Below, piece after piece: positions 9,787 through 16,856 of a DNA stretch of 40,045 nt. The notes under the pieces were generated by a model. That model worked only from the letters and a program-made list of their open reading frames with translations, had not been told where the DNA came from and did no database searches. Both the position numbers and the translations under genes were made by a program. The stretch is taken from assembly GCA_021287075.1 (NCBI GenBank), contig JAJTBD010000030.1, positions 1 to 40,045 of the forward strand, written 5' to 3'. The stretch is from Micrococcales bacterium. Lineage in GTDB: Bacteria > Actinomycetota > Actinomycetes > Actinomycetales > Dermatophilaceae. Numbering within the stretch: the first letter of the stretch is position 1; each line of letters opens with the position of its first letter.

Positions 9787-10095
9787 ATGGCCTCCACGTC
9801 TGTGCGACTGCTCAAGATCCTCGGTGCCGCCGGCGTCGTCGGCGTCGCCGCGACCGGGGTGCTCGCCGCTCGCAGGGAGCGGGAGCGCCGCGCCGTCACC
9901 CCCGAGGAGGTGCGGGCCCGGCTGCATGAGCGGTATGCCGCGCTGCCGCCGGAGGATGTCGACGTCACCTCCGTGCCGCCCGCCACGGGCGACCGGCGCC
10001 GTGCGGCCGACGTGAGCACACGGCTGCGCACCGAGGCGGGCCGCGTGCGGGCGCGGCTGCGCGGCATACCCCGTCGTCGTCGTGCGGACGGCTGA
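9787..10095 (+). CDS. Small single-pass membrane protein, unknown function
   Basis: The gene encodes 102 residues: a hydrophobic helix at about 7-27 (LLKILGAAGVVGVAATGVLAA, one residue beyond a window of twenty), followed by a strongly basic, Arg-rich cytoplasmic tail with a central VTPEEVRARLHERYAALP helix. I do not recognise a family. It lies between the SpoIIM gene and the YiiX-like gene, so it may assist that membrane module. Two copies of the iterated decamer fall in this short gene (9932-9941 and 10061-10070). The second is read Arg-Gly-Ile-Pro and forces an ATA isoleucine codon, which is rare in DNA this GC-rich. Coding is supported by the leaderless -10 box, the helix, and a stop 13 nt before the next start. 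Confidence 0.72.
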   Translation: MASTSVRLLKILGAAGVVGVAATGVLAARRERERRAVTPEEVRARLHERYAALPPEDVDVTSVPPATGDRRRAADVSTRLRTEAGRVRARLRGIPRRRRADG

Positions 10096-10108
10096 GGGCG
10101 AGCCGACC

Positions 10109-10777
10109 ATGCCGACAATCCAAGCCCGCGCTGCCCAGCGCCCCGAGCCGGTGAGCCTCGACGCCGCGGTCGACCAGACGCGCACCGGCGACATCTGGAT
10201 CTTCCGCGGCAGGTCCGCCGCCGACCGCGCGATCCAGACCCTGACCAACGCGCCCGTCAACCACGTCGGCATGGCGGTCGTCATCGACGACCTGCCGCCG
10301 ATGATGTGGCATGCCGAGCTCGGCAGGTCGCTGCCCGACCTGTGGTCCGGCGACCACCACCGCGGGGTGCAGCTGCACGACCTGCGGGCCGCGGTGGAGC
10401 GCTGGCAGCAGGTCTATGGCCAGCAGGCGTGGCTGCGCCAGCTCCACCCCGAGGTGCGCCCCGAGCAGGAGGACGCGCTGCTGCGCACCATCGCCCGGTG
10501 GGACGGCACCTCGTTTCCCAGCACCGGCGCGCTCGCGTGGCGCTGGCTGCGTGGCCGCGACGGCTATCTGCCGAGGCGGCATGCCACCGACGAGCCCCGC
10601 ATGCGTCCGGAGGCGACCTATTGCGCCGAGGTCGTCGCGGTCACCTTCGAGGCGATGGGCATCCTCGAGCCCGGCCTGCCGCGCAACTGGTATGACCCGG
10701 GCCGCTTCTGGTCCGGCGACGAGCTGCCGCTGCGGCCCGGCTGGCGGCTCGACACGGAGGTCGCGGTCGGCCGCTGA
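10109..10777 (+). CDS. YiiX-like permuted papain-fold (NlpC/P60 superfamily) protein
   Basis: The 222-residue protein resembles YiiX/YebB-type cysteine amidases. GDIWIFRGRS (27-36) begins the fold, NHVGMAVVID (51-60) carries the likely catalytic histidine H52, and TYCAEVVAVTF (170-180) carries the likely catalytic cysteine C172. The order His before Cys is that of the circularly permuted group. No signal peptide is visible, so it probably acts in the cytoplasm on a lipid or peptide amide; the substrate is unknown. I chose ATG 10109; an in-frame GTG at 10082 would overlap the preceding gene. The gene ends 27 nt before the convergent DUF58 stop, with a short hairpin between. Linkage to the RDD/SpoIIM/MoxR block suggests a cell-envelope role. 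Confidence 0.8.
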   Translation: MPTIQARAAQRPEPVSLDAAVDQTRTGDIWIFRGRSAADRAIQTLTNAPVNHVGMAVVIDDLPPMMWHAELGRSLPDLWSGDHHRGVQLHDLRAAVERWQQVYGQQAWLRQLHPEVRPEQEDALLRTIARWDGTSFPSTGALAWRWLRGRDGYLPRRHATDEPRMRPEATYCAEVVAVTFEAMGILEPGLPRNWYDPGRFWSGDELPLRPGWRLDTEVAVGR

Positions 10778-10779
10778 GC

Positions 10780-10796
10780 CGGCGCCCCGAGCGCCG
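10780..10796. terminator. Short hairpin between convergent genes
   Basis: CGGCGC (10780-10785) and GCGCCG (10791-10796) can pair around a 5-nt loop. It lies between the YiiX-like stop and the DUF58 stop. The stem is short, so this is a weak call. Confidence 0.4.
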
Positions 10797-10804
10797 TGGG
10801 GGTG

Positions 10805-12097
10805 TCAGAGCAGGCCGCGGGACTTCAGCAGCAGATAGTGGTCGGCGAGCTGCACCGGGAGCTGTTCGGGGTCGGCGTCGATGACGTGCACGCCCATGCG
10901 CTCGAGCGTGGCGGCCGTGCGCGCGCGGAGGGCGAGCGTGCGCTCGGCGGCGGCCGCGTCATAGACCTCCTTGGTGCCCCCGCGGCGCTCCCGCATGCGG
11001 GTCAGCTCGGCGTCGGCGACCGACGCGACGAGCACCCGGTGGTGGCGCACGAGGACCGACAGCGGGGGCAGCAGGGACTCCTCGATGGCCGCGGGCTCCA
11101 GCGGGGTGAGCAGCACGACCAGCGCCCGCTGGCGGCTCAGGGCGGCGGCGCTGGTGGTCAGCAGGGTCCAGTCGGCCTCGAGCAGCGCGGGCTCCAGCGG
11201 CGCCATCGCGGTGACGACATCCGACAGGACGGTGCTGCGCGGTGAGCCCACCACCCGCGAGCGCACCCGCCGATCGCCTGCGACGAGGTCGACACGGTCG
11301 CCGGCGCGGGAGGCCAGGGCCGTGAGCAGCAGCGCGGCGTCCATGGCGGCGTCGAGGCGGGGGGTGTCACCGACGCGCCCGGCGGAGGTGCGCGAGGTGT
11401 CGAGGACGAGGATGATCTGGCGGTCCTTCTCGGGCTGCCAGGTGCGCACGACGACGTGCTGGCGTCGGGCCGTCGCGCGCCAGTCGATCGAGCGCACGTC
11501 ATCGCCCTCGACATAGTCCCGCAGGGAGTCGAACTCGGTGCCCTGCCCACGCACGCGCACGGCCGAGCGGCCGTCGAGCTGGCGCAGCATGGCCAGTCTC
11601 GACGGCAGGTGCTTGCGGGAGTGGAAGGGCGGCAGGGCGCGGATGTGTCCGGCGACCTGGACCGAGGCCTGGCGGCCGCCCAGGCCGAGCGGCCCGATCC
11701 GCCGCACCGTCACCCGGTCGGCCGCCCGGTCGCCGCGGCGGGTGGGCAGCAGCGCCGTGCGCACCGCCCGCTGCTCACCGGCGGGGACGCTGACCCGGTG
11801 CCGCTCGCCGCGCGCGCCGGCCGAGGGCTGCCAGGCGTCGCGCAGCAGGCCGCGGACCGCGCGCCGGGTGGGGTTGCCGACGAGAAGCGTTGTCTCGCCT
11901 GGCTCCCCGAGACGCACGGGCATCGTCGGCTGGCGCTGCATGGTGAGGGCCTTGGCCGAGCCGGCGAGGACCACGTCGAGCACCCACAGCACCAGGCACA
12001 GCAGGAACCACAGCCAGACCGTCAGCACGCTCGGGCGCGCGAGCACCGGCACGATGCCGACGAGCAGCAGCGCGACGAGGCGACCGGTGAGCATCAT
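10805..12097 (-). CDS. DUF58 domain protein (vWA-like), MoxR operon partner
   Basis: The 430-residue protein has two N-terminal membrane helices (about 5-20 and 25-45), a beta-rich region, and the DUF58 core GDDVRSIDWRATAR at 198-211. A von Willebrand A-like segment follows, with DTSRTS at 233-238 in the position of the metal-ion site. DUF58 proteins are the usual partners of MoxR AAA+ ATPases, which are thought to act as chaperones for metal insertion or complex assembly. It is the last gene of the minus-strand operon, starting 21 nt after the MoxR stop. Two ATGs (12097 and 12094) are adjacent and cannot be separated from sequence. It converges on the YiiX-like gene. Confidence 0.92.
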   Translation of the reverse strand: MMLTGRLVALLLVGIVPVLARPSVLTVWLWFLLCLVLWVLDVVLAGSAKALTMQRQPTMPVRLGEPGETTLLVGNPTRRAVRGLLRDAWQPSAGARGERHRVSVPAGEQRAVRTALLPTRRGDRAADRVTVRRIGPLGLGGRQASVQVAGHIRALPPFHSRKHLPSRLAMLRQLDGRSAVRVRGQGTEFDSLRDYVEGDDVRSIDWRATARRQHVVVRTWQPEKDRQIILVLDTSRTSAGRVGDTPRLDAAMDAALLLTALASRAGDRVDLVAGDRRVRSRVVGSPRSTVLSDVVTAMAPLEPALLEADWTLLTTSAAALSRQRALVVLLTPLEPAAIEESLLPPLSVLVRHHRVLVASVADAELTRMRERRGGTKEVYDAAAAERTLALRARTAATLERMGVHVIDADPEQLPVQLADHYLLLKSRGLL

Positions 12098-12118
12098 GGG
12101 CAGCGTCCTGGGCCCGGG

Positions 12119-13156
12119 TCAGCGGGGGACGGGCACGGACGCGAGGGCGCTGGCCAGCACGGTCGAGACGTTGACCCCCTCGAGCTCGGCCTCGGGCCGC
12201 AGCGAGAGGCGGTGCGCCAGGGTGGCCTGGGCCAGCGCCTTGACGTCGTCGGGCGTGACGAATCCCCGGCCGTTGAGCCAGGCCCAGGCCCGGGAGGTCG
12301 CCAGCAGCGCCGTCGCGCCCCGCGGGCTGACCCCGAGCGAGAGGGAGGGGGAGGTGCGCGTCGCCCGCGCGATGTCGACGATGTATGCCGCGACCTCGGG
12401 TGCGATCTCGACCTGGCGGACGGCATCGGCGCCCGCCTCGAGGTCGCTGCCGGAGGCCACCGGGCGGATGCCGGCGGCCTGGAGGTCGCGGGGGTCGAAG
12501 CCGGCGGCGTGGCGCTGAACGACGGCGATCTCGTCCTCACGCGGCGGCAGGTCGAGCAGGACCTTGAGCAGGAAGCGGTCGAGCTGGGCCTCGGGCAGGG
12601 GATAGGTGCCCTCGTACTCGACGGGGTTCTGGGTGGCTGCCACGAGGAAGGGGACGGGCAGCGGACGGGGGCTGCCGTCGACCGAGACCTGCCGCTCCTC
12701 CATCGCCTCCAGCAGCGCCGCCTGCGTCTTGGGCGGCGTACGGTTGATCTCGTCGGCCAGCAGGAGGTTGGTGAAGACCGGGCCCTCGCGGAAGGTGAAG
12801 TCGGAGGTGCGCGCGTCCAGCACCAGCGAGCCGGTGATGTCGCCGGGCATGAGGTCGGGCGTGAACTGCACCCGCTTGGTCTCGATCGACAGGGCGCTCG
12901 CGATCGACCGGACGAGAAGGGTCTTGGCGACGCCCGGCACGCCCTCGAGGAGGATGTGGCCGCGGCACAGCAGCGCGATGAGCATGCCGCTCACGGCGGC
13001 GTCCTGGCCGACGACGGCCTTGGCCACCTCCGTGGCCACGGCCAGCAGCGCCCGGCGGGCGTCCTCGGCCTGGGCAGGCGGGCCCGACGGGGGCTGCGAC
13101 TCGGCAGGCGGCTGCGTCGGCGGCTGGGCGGGCTGCTGCTCGGGCGTGGTGCTCAT
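12119..13156 (-). CDS. MoxR-family AAA+ ATPase
   Basis: The 345-residue ATPase starts with a Pro/Gln-rich disordered tail of about 30 residues. Walker A is GVPGVAKT (72-79), Walker B LLLADEIN (131-137 and following Asn), and sensor 1 VAATQNP (172-178); the MoxR mark EAMEERQVSVDG lies between. The lid domain follows to the C-terminus. It probably remodels or matures protein complexes together with the DUF58 protein encoded next. The ATG at 13156 overlaps the DUF4350 stop by 4 nt, and the longer open frame upstream is only the shadow of the DUF4350 gene. Its cytoplasmic role would couple to the membrane partners DUF4350, DUF4129 and DUF58. Confidence 0.95.
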   Translation of the reverse strand: MSTTPEQQPAQPPTQPPAESQPPSGPPAQAEDARRALLAVATEVAKAVVGQDAAVSGMLIALLCRGHILLEGVPGVAKTLLVRSIASALSIETKRVQFTPDLMPGDITGSLVLDARTSDFTFREGPVFTNLLLADEINRTPPKTQAALLEAMEERQVSVDGSPRPLPVPFLVAATQNPVEYEGTYPLPEAQLDRFLLKVLLDLPPREDEIAVVQRHAAGFDPRDLQAAGIRPVASGSDLEAGADAVRQVEIAPEVAAYIVDIARATRTSPSLSLGVSPRGATALLATSRAWAWLNGRGFVTPDDVKALAQATLAHRLSLRPEAELEGVNVSTVLASALASVPVPR

Positions 13157-14382
13157 GGTCGGTGCACGTCCTTCTCGAGTGCGGACAGGTTCTGGGCGAG
13201 CTGGATCAGGTGGCGCTCGTCGGTGGACTCGGTGCCGACGAGCAGGCCGCGCACATCGGCATGCGGGCGGGCGCAGGCCCGGGCGACGGCGTCGACCAGG
13301 GCCTCGTCGCCGGCGTCGGCCGGGACGCCGAGATAGGTGGACAGGCGCCCGCGCGTGGCGACGCGCAGGATGGCGGCCGAGCGCGCCGGGTCGCCGGCCC
13401 GGTGATACATCCGGCCGCGGCTCTGGGTGGTCTCGATCGCCTTGACGACGGCCGGCAGTGGCTCGGGGACAAGGCGGCCGAGCCGCCGTCCCCGCCAGAG
13501 CATCGTGGTGACCAGGGCGAGCAGGGCAAGCAGTGTGAGTGGTCCGACGGCAGCCGGGATCTCCGGGCCGTCGGAGGCGGTCTCCTCGCCCTCGACGAGG
13601 TCGAGGAAGGTCGGCATGTACCAGACCACGCGGTCGCCCGCGCCCAGCATCCGCAGCGTGACGCCGGCGTTGTCGAAGCGGGTGATGTGGCGGTTGGTCA
13701 GGGCCTCGGCGGGGCCGAAGACCCATGTCTCCGGGACCTCGGGCGCCGCGGGCAGGATGACCAGGGCCGAGCTGTCCTTGACGGTGAAGCAGTCGGTGCC
13801 CGGGGTGTCGGACATGCGGGAGTAGCCGGTCGAGCCGGTGGACACGGCGTCGTCGCGGGAGAGGCCCTCGCTCACGCACCCGGCGCTGACCCGGTCGGTG
13901 GCCTCCGGCAGGCCCGTCTCGGGTGGGTCCTCCTGCTGCACGCCCAGCCCCCACAGCTCGAGGGCGCTGTAGGACGGCTCGAGCAGCACGACGCGCCTGG
14001 CCTCGCGGGAGAAGCGCTCGAGGCCGGCGAGCGTGCTCTCGCCGAGGTTGTGGGTGTCGGTGACCACGACCACGGTCTGGCCATCGGCCTCATCGAGGTC
14101 ACGCAGCTCCTCGTCGGACCTCGCGACGTCGACCCTGACGCCCTTGGCGCGCAGCACCTCCACCGCGGCCTTGGTCCCGGCGCGGCCCGGGTTGTCGGGG
14201 TCGAGCGGGAGGTCGCTCGGCCGGTGCGCCGCCTGCCACAGCAGGAAGCCGAGGACCAGCCCGAGGACGACGAGGATGCCGGTGAGGATGGCCATCGGGC
14301 CGCTGAGCCGCTCGCGGATGGCGCGTTTGCCGGTCGTGGCCGCCGGTGCGGACTGCCGCTCCCACACCTGAAGCGATGTCAT
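13153..14382 (-). CDS. DUF4350 domain membrane protein
   Basis: The 409-residue protein has a helix at about 31-51 (MAILTGILVVLGLVLGFLLW), then an extracytoplasmic DUF4350 domain beginning KAAVEVLRAKGVRVDVARS with VVVVTDTHNLGES, a GATase-like/Rossmann-type region. A second helix near 278-295 precedes a cytoplasmic C-terminal helical domain rich in Arg/Ala. Two extracytoplasmic cysteines (in SAGCVSEG and GTDCFTV) might form a disulfide. Start and stop both lie in 4-nt ATGA overlaps with DUF4129 and MoxR, which shows tight translational coupling. This family is found almost only in such MoxR operons; its molecular function is not established. Confidence 0.9.
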   Translation of the reverse strand: MTSLQVWERQSAPAATTGKRAIRERLSGPMAILTGILVVLGLVLGFLLWQAAHRPSDLPLDPDNPGRAGTKAAVEVLRAKGVRVDVARSDEELRDLDEADGQTVVVVTDTHNLGESTLAGLERFSREARRVVLLEPSYSALELWGLGVQQEDPPETGLPEATDRVSAGCVSEGLSRDDAVSTGSTGYSRMSDTPGTDCFTVKDSSALVILPAAPEVPETWVFGPAEALTNRHITRFDNAGVTLRMLGAGDRVVWYMPTFLDLVEGEETASDGPEIPAAVGPLTLLALLALVTTMLWRGRRLGRLVPEPLPAVVKAIETTQSRGRMYHRAGDPARSAAILRVATRGRLSTYLGVPADAGDEALVDAVARACARPHADVRGLLVGTESTDERHLIQLAQNLSALEKDVHRP

Positions 14383-15089
14383 TGGGCCCCACCACGATTG
14401 GCGACGGAGAAGAGGTCATCGGGGTCGTCGACGGCAGGCATAGCGGAGCCCGCGCCGGCGGTGGCCAGCGCCGAGGCGGCCGGCCGCTCGCGATCGAGCC
14501 GCTCCCCGAGGTCCAGGACATGCCGGGCCCCGTCGACGCCGGGCTGCCCGCCGCCATAGGCGGCGGAGTCGAACAGGTCGGCGGCGTGCCGGAGCGCGCC
14601 GGCGTGTGCCGGGAACCCGGTGCCGAGCGAGAGCGCGATCTCATGGGCGGTGGCGGACGGGGCGTCGTCGAGCAGCGCGCGGTCGGCGGCGGACTGCGCG
14701 ATCGCCCGCATGCCCTCGATGACCGCTGTCGCGTGGTCGCCGGCGCGCAGGGCCTCCTCGGCGAGCGCCCGGTGCTCGGCGGCCGTGCGGGCCTGACCGC
14801 CGAGGACGGCGCCGGGTTCCCGGTCGACGGCGTGGTCGCGCCGGACGAAGCGCAGCGCCCACAGCCCCAGCGCCAGCAGCAGGGCCACCACGATGCCCAG
14901 GACGATCGGGGAGGGCGCCGAGTCGCCCGGGGCGGAGCCGCGCACGAGGCCGTCCCACCACCGCTGGAGTGCCTCGAGCAGGCGGCGCAGGGGGTCGGTG
15001 CGCTCCTGATAGGCGACCTTGCCGAGCTCGTCCTCCAGCCAGGTCCTGGCCGTCGGGTTGTCCGGTGCGACCCGAGCCCACACGCTCAT
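14379..15089 (-). CDS. DUF4129 domain membrane protein
   Basis: The 236-residue protein has a short helical N-terminal region (WLEDELGKVAYQERTDPLRR), one membrane helix at about 63-82 and a cytoplasmic C-terminal DUF4129 domain. That domain contains HRALAEEALRAGDHATAVIEGMRAIAQSAAD and ALLDDAPSATAHEIA as its landmarks (named in pieces here). The start at 15089 sits in an ATGA overlap with the upstream GPDPase-membrane-domain gene, and the stop overlaps the DUF4350 start. Full-length transglutaminase-DUF4129 fusions exist in other bacteria; here only the DUF4129 part is present. It is probably a structural component of the same membrane assembly as MoxR and DUF58. Confidence 0.88.
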   Translation of the reverse strand: MSVWARVAPDNPTARTWLEDELGKVAYQERTDPLRRLLEALQRWWDGLVRGSAPGDSAPSPIVLGIVVALLLALGLWALRFVRRDHAVDREPGAVLGGQARTAAEHRALAEEALRAGDHATAVIEGMRAIAQSAADRALLDDAPSATAHEIALSLGTGFPAHAGALRHAADLFDSAAYGGGQPGVDGARHVLDLGERLDRERPAASALATAGAGSAMPAVDDPDDLFSVANRGGAQ

Positions 15090-16186
15090 CGGGCGGCCGA
15101 CGCCGCGGCCCGCAGCAGCGCGAGGTCGAAGCCCTCCTTGCGGATGCGCGCGTCCAGATAGGTCATTGCATACAGGGCCGCCATGAAGGGCTGGACGAAG
15201 AGGCTGCTCACCACGCTGGACAGCAGCGAGAAGCCGATCATCAGGATCGAGCCGACCAGCTGACCGGTCTCGTTCTGCATCGTCACCGTGGCGAGGGCCA
15301 TCAGGGCCATGCCGATCATCTGAAGGACCGTGGAGAGCACATACTGCAGGACGCTGGTGAGCAGGGTGCCGAGGACGACGACGCCCAGGGTGCGCCAGAA
15401 CATCCGGGAGGTCAGCGCCCACGAGCGCCGGACGGCCGCGACGATCCCGAGCCGCTCCAGGACGAGCGCGGGCGCGGCGAGCGCGAGGCGCACACCGAGA
15501 TAGGCCGTCGCGAGGAGGACCGCCACGACCAGCACGATCCCCATGACCCACACCGCGGTCTGGTCGGCGGTGACGCCCCACCAGATCAGCAGTCCGAGCA
15601 GGGCCAGCCCGACCAGCACCGGCAGGGCGAGGAGCAGGCACAGCCCGGCCAGCCGCAGGAGGGCGCCGCGGGTGCGTCGCCAGACCTCGCCCATGGAGGG
15701 ATAGCGGCCCAGCGTCGCCTCGCCCACGGCATACGCCAACATGCCCGAGAGTGCCTGTGCCGAAACGAGACTCAGGATGATCGCGCCGAGCACACCGACG
15801 GTGAAGCCGACCGTCGCGAGGGTGTCGAAGGCATCGGACTCACCCATCAGATAGGCGATGCCGAGCATGGCGCCGACCCCGAGGGCGATGACGAGCAGCA
15901 CCGCGGCGTTGACCAGGACACACAGCCCGAGGAAGGCGCGCGGGTTGCTGCGCAGCGCGCGGAAAGCGCCCTCGATCACCTCGCCGACGCCGAGGGGGCG
16001 CAGCGGGATGATGCCGGGCTTGTGGGCCGACAGCAGCGGCACCTGGCCTGCCTGCGGGTATGCCGCCTGGCCGGGATAAGCCTGTTGCGCGGGCTGGGCA
16101 GGTGGATAGGGGCCGGGGGCCGGTCCCGACGGGTGAGGCGGGATGCCCGACCCGCCGCCGGGCGGTCTCAGCTGAGGGTCGTGCAC
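15086..16186 (-). CDS. GPDPase-membrane-domain-like polytopic protein
   Basis: The 366-residue protein has a Pro/Gly/Gln-rich N-terminal tail of about 50 residues, then LRPLGVGEVIEGAFRALRSN, which opens the glycerophosphoryl diester phosphodiesterase membrane domain, followed by about six long hydrophobic segments. No catalytic phosphodiesterase domain is attached, so no enzyme activity should be assumed. I chose GTG 16186 because GGGAGGGG lies 6 nt upstream (16193-16200) and a TAGGTT box is at 16221-16226; a TTG at 16222 is in frame but overlaps that box. It is the first gene of the five-gene minus-strand operon running through DUF58. A decamer copy (16057-16066) is read Ala-Ala-Tyr in the tail. 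Confidence 0.85.
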   Translation of the reverse strand: MHDPQLRPPGGGSGIPPHPSGPAPGPYPPAQPAQQAYPGQAAYPQAGQVPLLSAHKPGIIPLRPLGVGEVIEGAFRALRSNPRAFLGLCVLVNAAVLLVIALGVGAMLGIAYLMGESDAFDTLATVGFTVGVLGAIILSLVSAQALSGMLAYAVGEATLGRYPSMGEVWRRTRGALLRLAGLCLLLALPVLVGLALLGLLIWWGVTADQTAVWVMGIVLVVAVLLATAYLGVRLALAAPALVLERLGIVAAVRRSWALTSRMFWRTLGVVVLGTLLTSVLQYVLSTVLQMIGMALMALATVTMQNETGQLVGSILMIGFSLLSSVVSSLFVQPFMAALYAMTYLDARIRKEGFDLALLRAAASAAR

Positions 16187-16192
16187 GTCGAT

Positions 16193-16226
16193 CCCCTCCC
16201 TGTCGACCCCTGACGTCCGCAACCTA
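16193..16226 (-). promoter_or_regulatory. Promoter and ribosome-binding site of the MoxR operon
   Basis: On the minus strand a TAGGTT -10-like box (16221-16226) is followed by GGGAGGGG (16193-16200), which ends 6 nt before the GTG at 16186. This is one of the few genes in the window with a clear leader and Shine-Dalgarno site. Confidence 0.55.
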
Positions 16227-16856
16227 TCAGCCGCTGCGGCGGGCCACCGGGTCGACCGCGGACTCCACCTCGGCGGGGCGGGCCGGCGTCGCGCCGAGCC
16301 CGACGTGCTGCGCGACGAGCCGGGGCTCGTCGCGCATCAGCCGCAGGCCCCGGCGCACCAGTGTCAGTGGGGGTTTGCGCCGCTCGGACAGATCGCGCAG
16401 CAGGCGATAGACAAAGGTGCGGCCCGGCGAGCGGCGCACGCAGTATGCCGCGTGGAGCAGGCCGCGGTCGGCCAGCTCGCGGATGGTCTCGGCCGCGAAG
16501 ATCCCCTCGGCGATGATCAGGTCATCGGGCCCGGCCGTGACCGTCGTCGAGCCCGTCCGGGCACTGGTGCTGATGTCATAGACAGGGGTGTCGGTCGAGC
16601 CGGTCTCGACCAGCCGCTCCAGTGCCTCGATGGCGCCGGCCCGGTCCCAGGAGTCGGGGTGGTCCCAGTCGGGGATGCCCAGCGCCGGGCTCATCGGCAG
16701 GCTCGGGTCGTCGCCGTCCTTGTAGAAGTCGTCGAGCCGCATGATCGGCCACCCGTGGGCGGCGTGGAGGCGGGCCGACAGGCGGGACTTGCCCGCCCCG
16801 CTCGGGCCGCTGAGGACCAGCACCCGGGCACGGGTCGGGTCGGCCACCTCAGTCAC
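16227..16856 (-). CDS. Uridine kinase-like P-loop kinase
   Basis: The 209-residue P-loop protein has Walker A GPSGAGKS at 17-24, then MRLDDFYKDGDDPSLP and DWDHPDSWD, the substrate-site pattern of uridine kinase and phosphoribulokinase-type enzymes, and LIIAEGIFAAE as Walker B. The C-terminal part RTFVYRLLRDLSERRKPP is typical of actinobacterial members. It would phosphorylate uridine (or cytidine) with NTP, the alternative to phosphorolysis. The GTG start at 16856 lies inside the end of the mutase gene (8-nt overlap), so the two are co-translated, and a second in-frame GTG 9 nt on is possible. Adjacent punA and mutase support a nucleoside role; the exact acceptor is inferred. Confidence 0.82.
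   Translation of the reverse strand: MTEVADPTRARVLVLSGPSGAGKSRLSARLHAAHGWPIMRLDDFYKDGDDPSLPMSPALGIPDWDHPDSWDRAGAIEALERLVETGSTDTPVYDISTSARTGSTTVTAGPDDLIIAEGIFAAETIRELADRGLLHAAYCVRRSPGRTFVYRLLRDLSERRKPPLTLVRRGLRLMRDEPRLVAQHVGLGATPARPAEVESAVDPVARRSG

Noticed and set aside
12119..13954. An N-terminally extended MoxR protein
   Set aside because: The extension is the out-of-frame shadow of the DUF4350 gene; the ATG at 13156 in a 4-nt overlap is the natural start.
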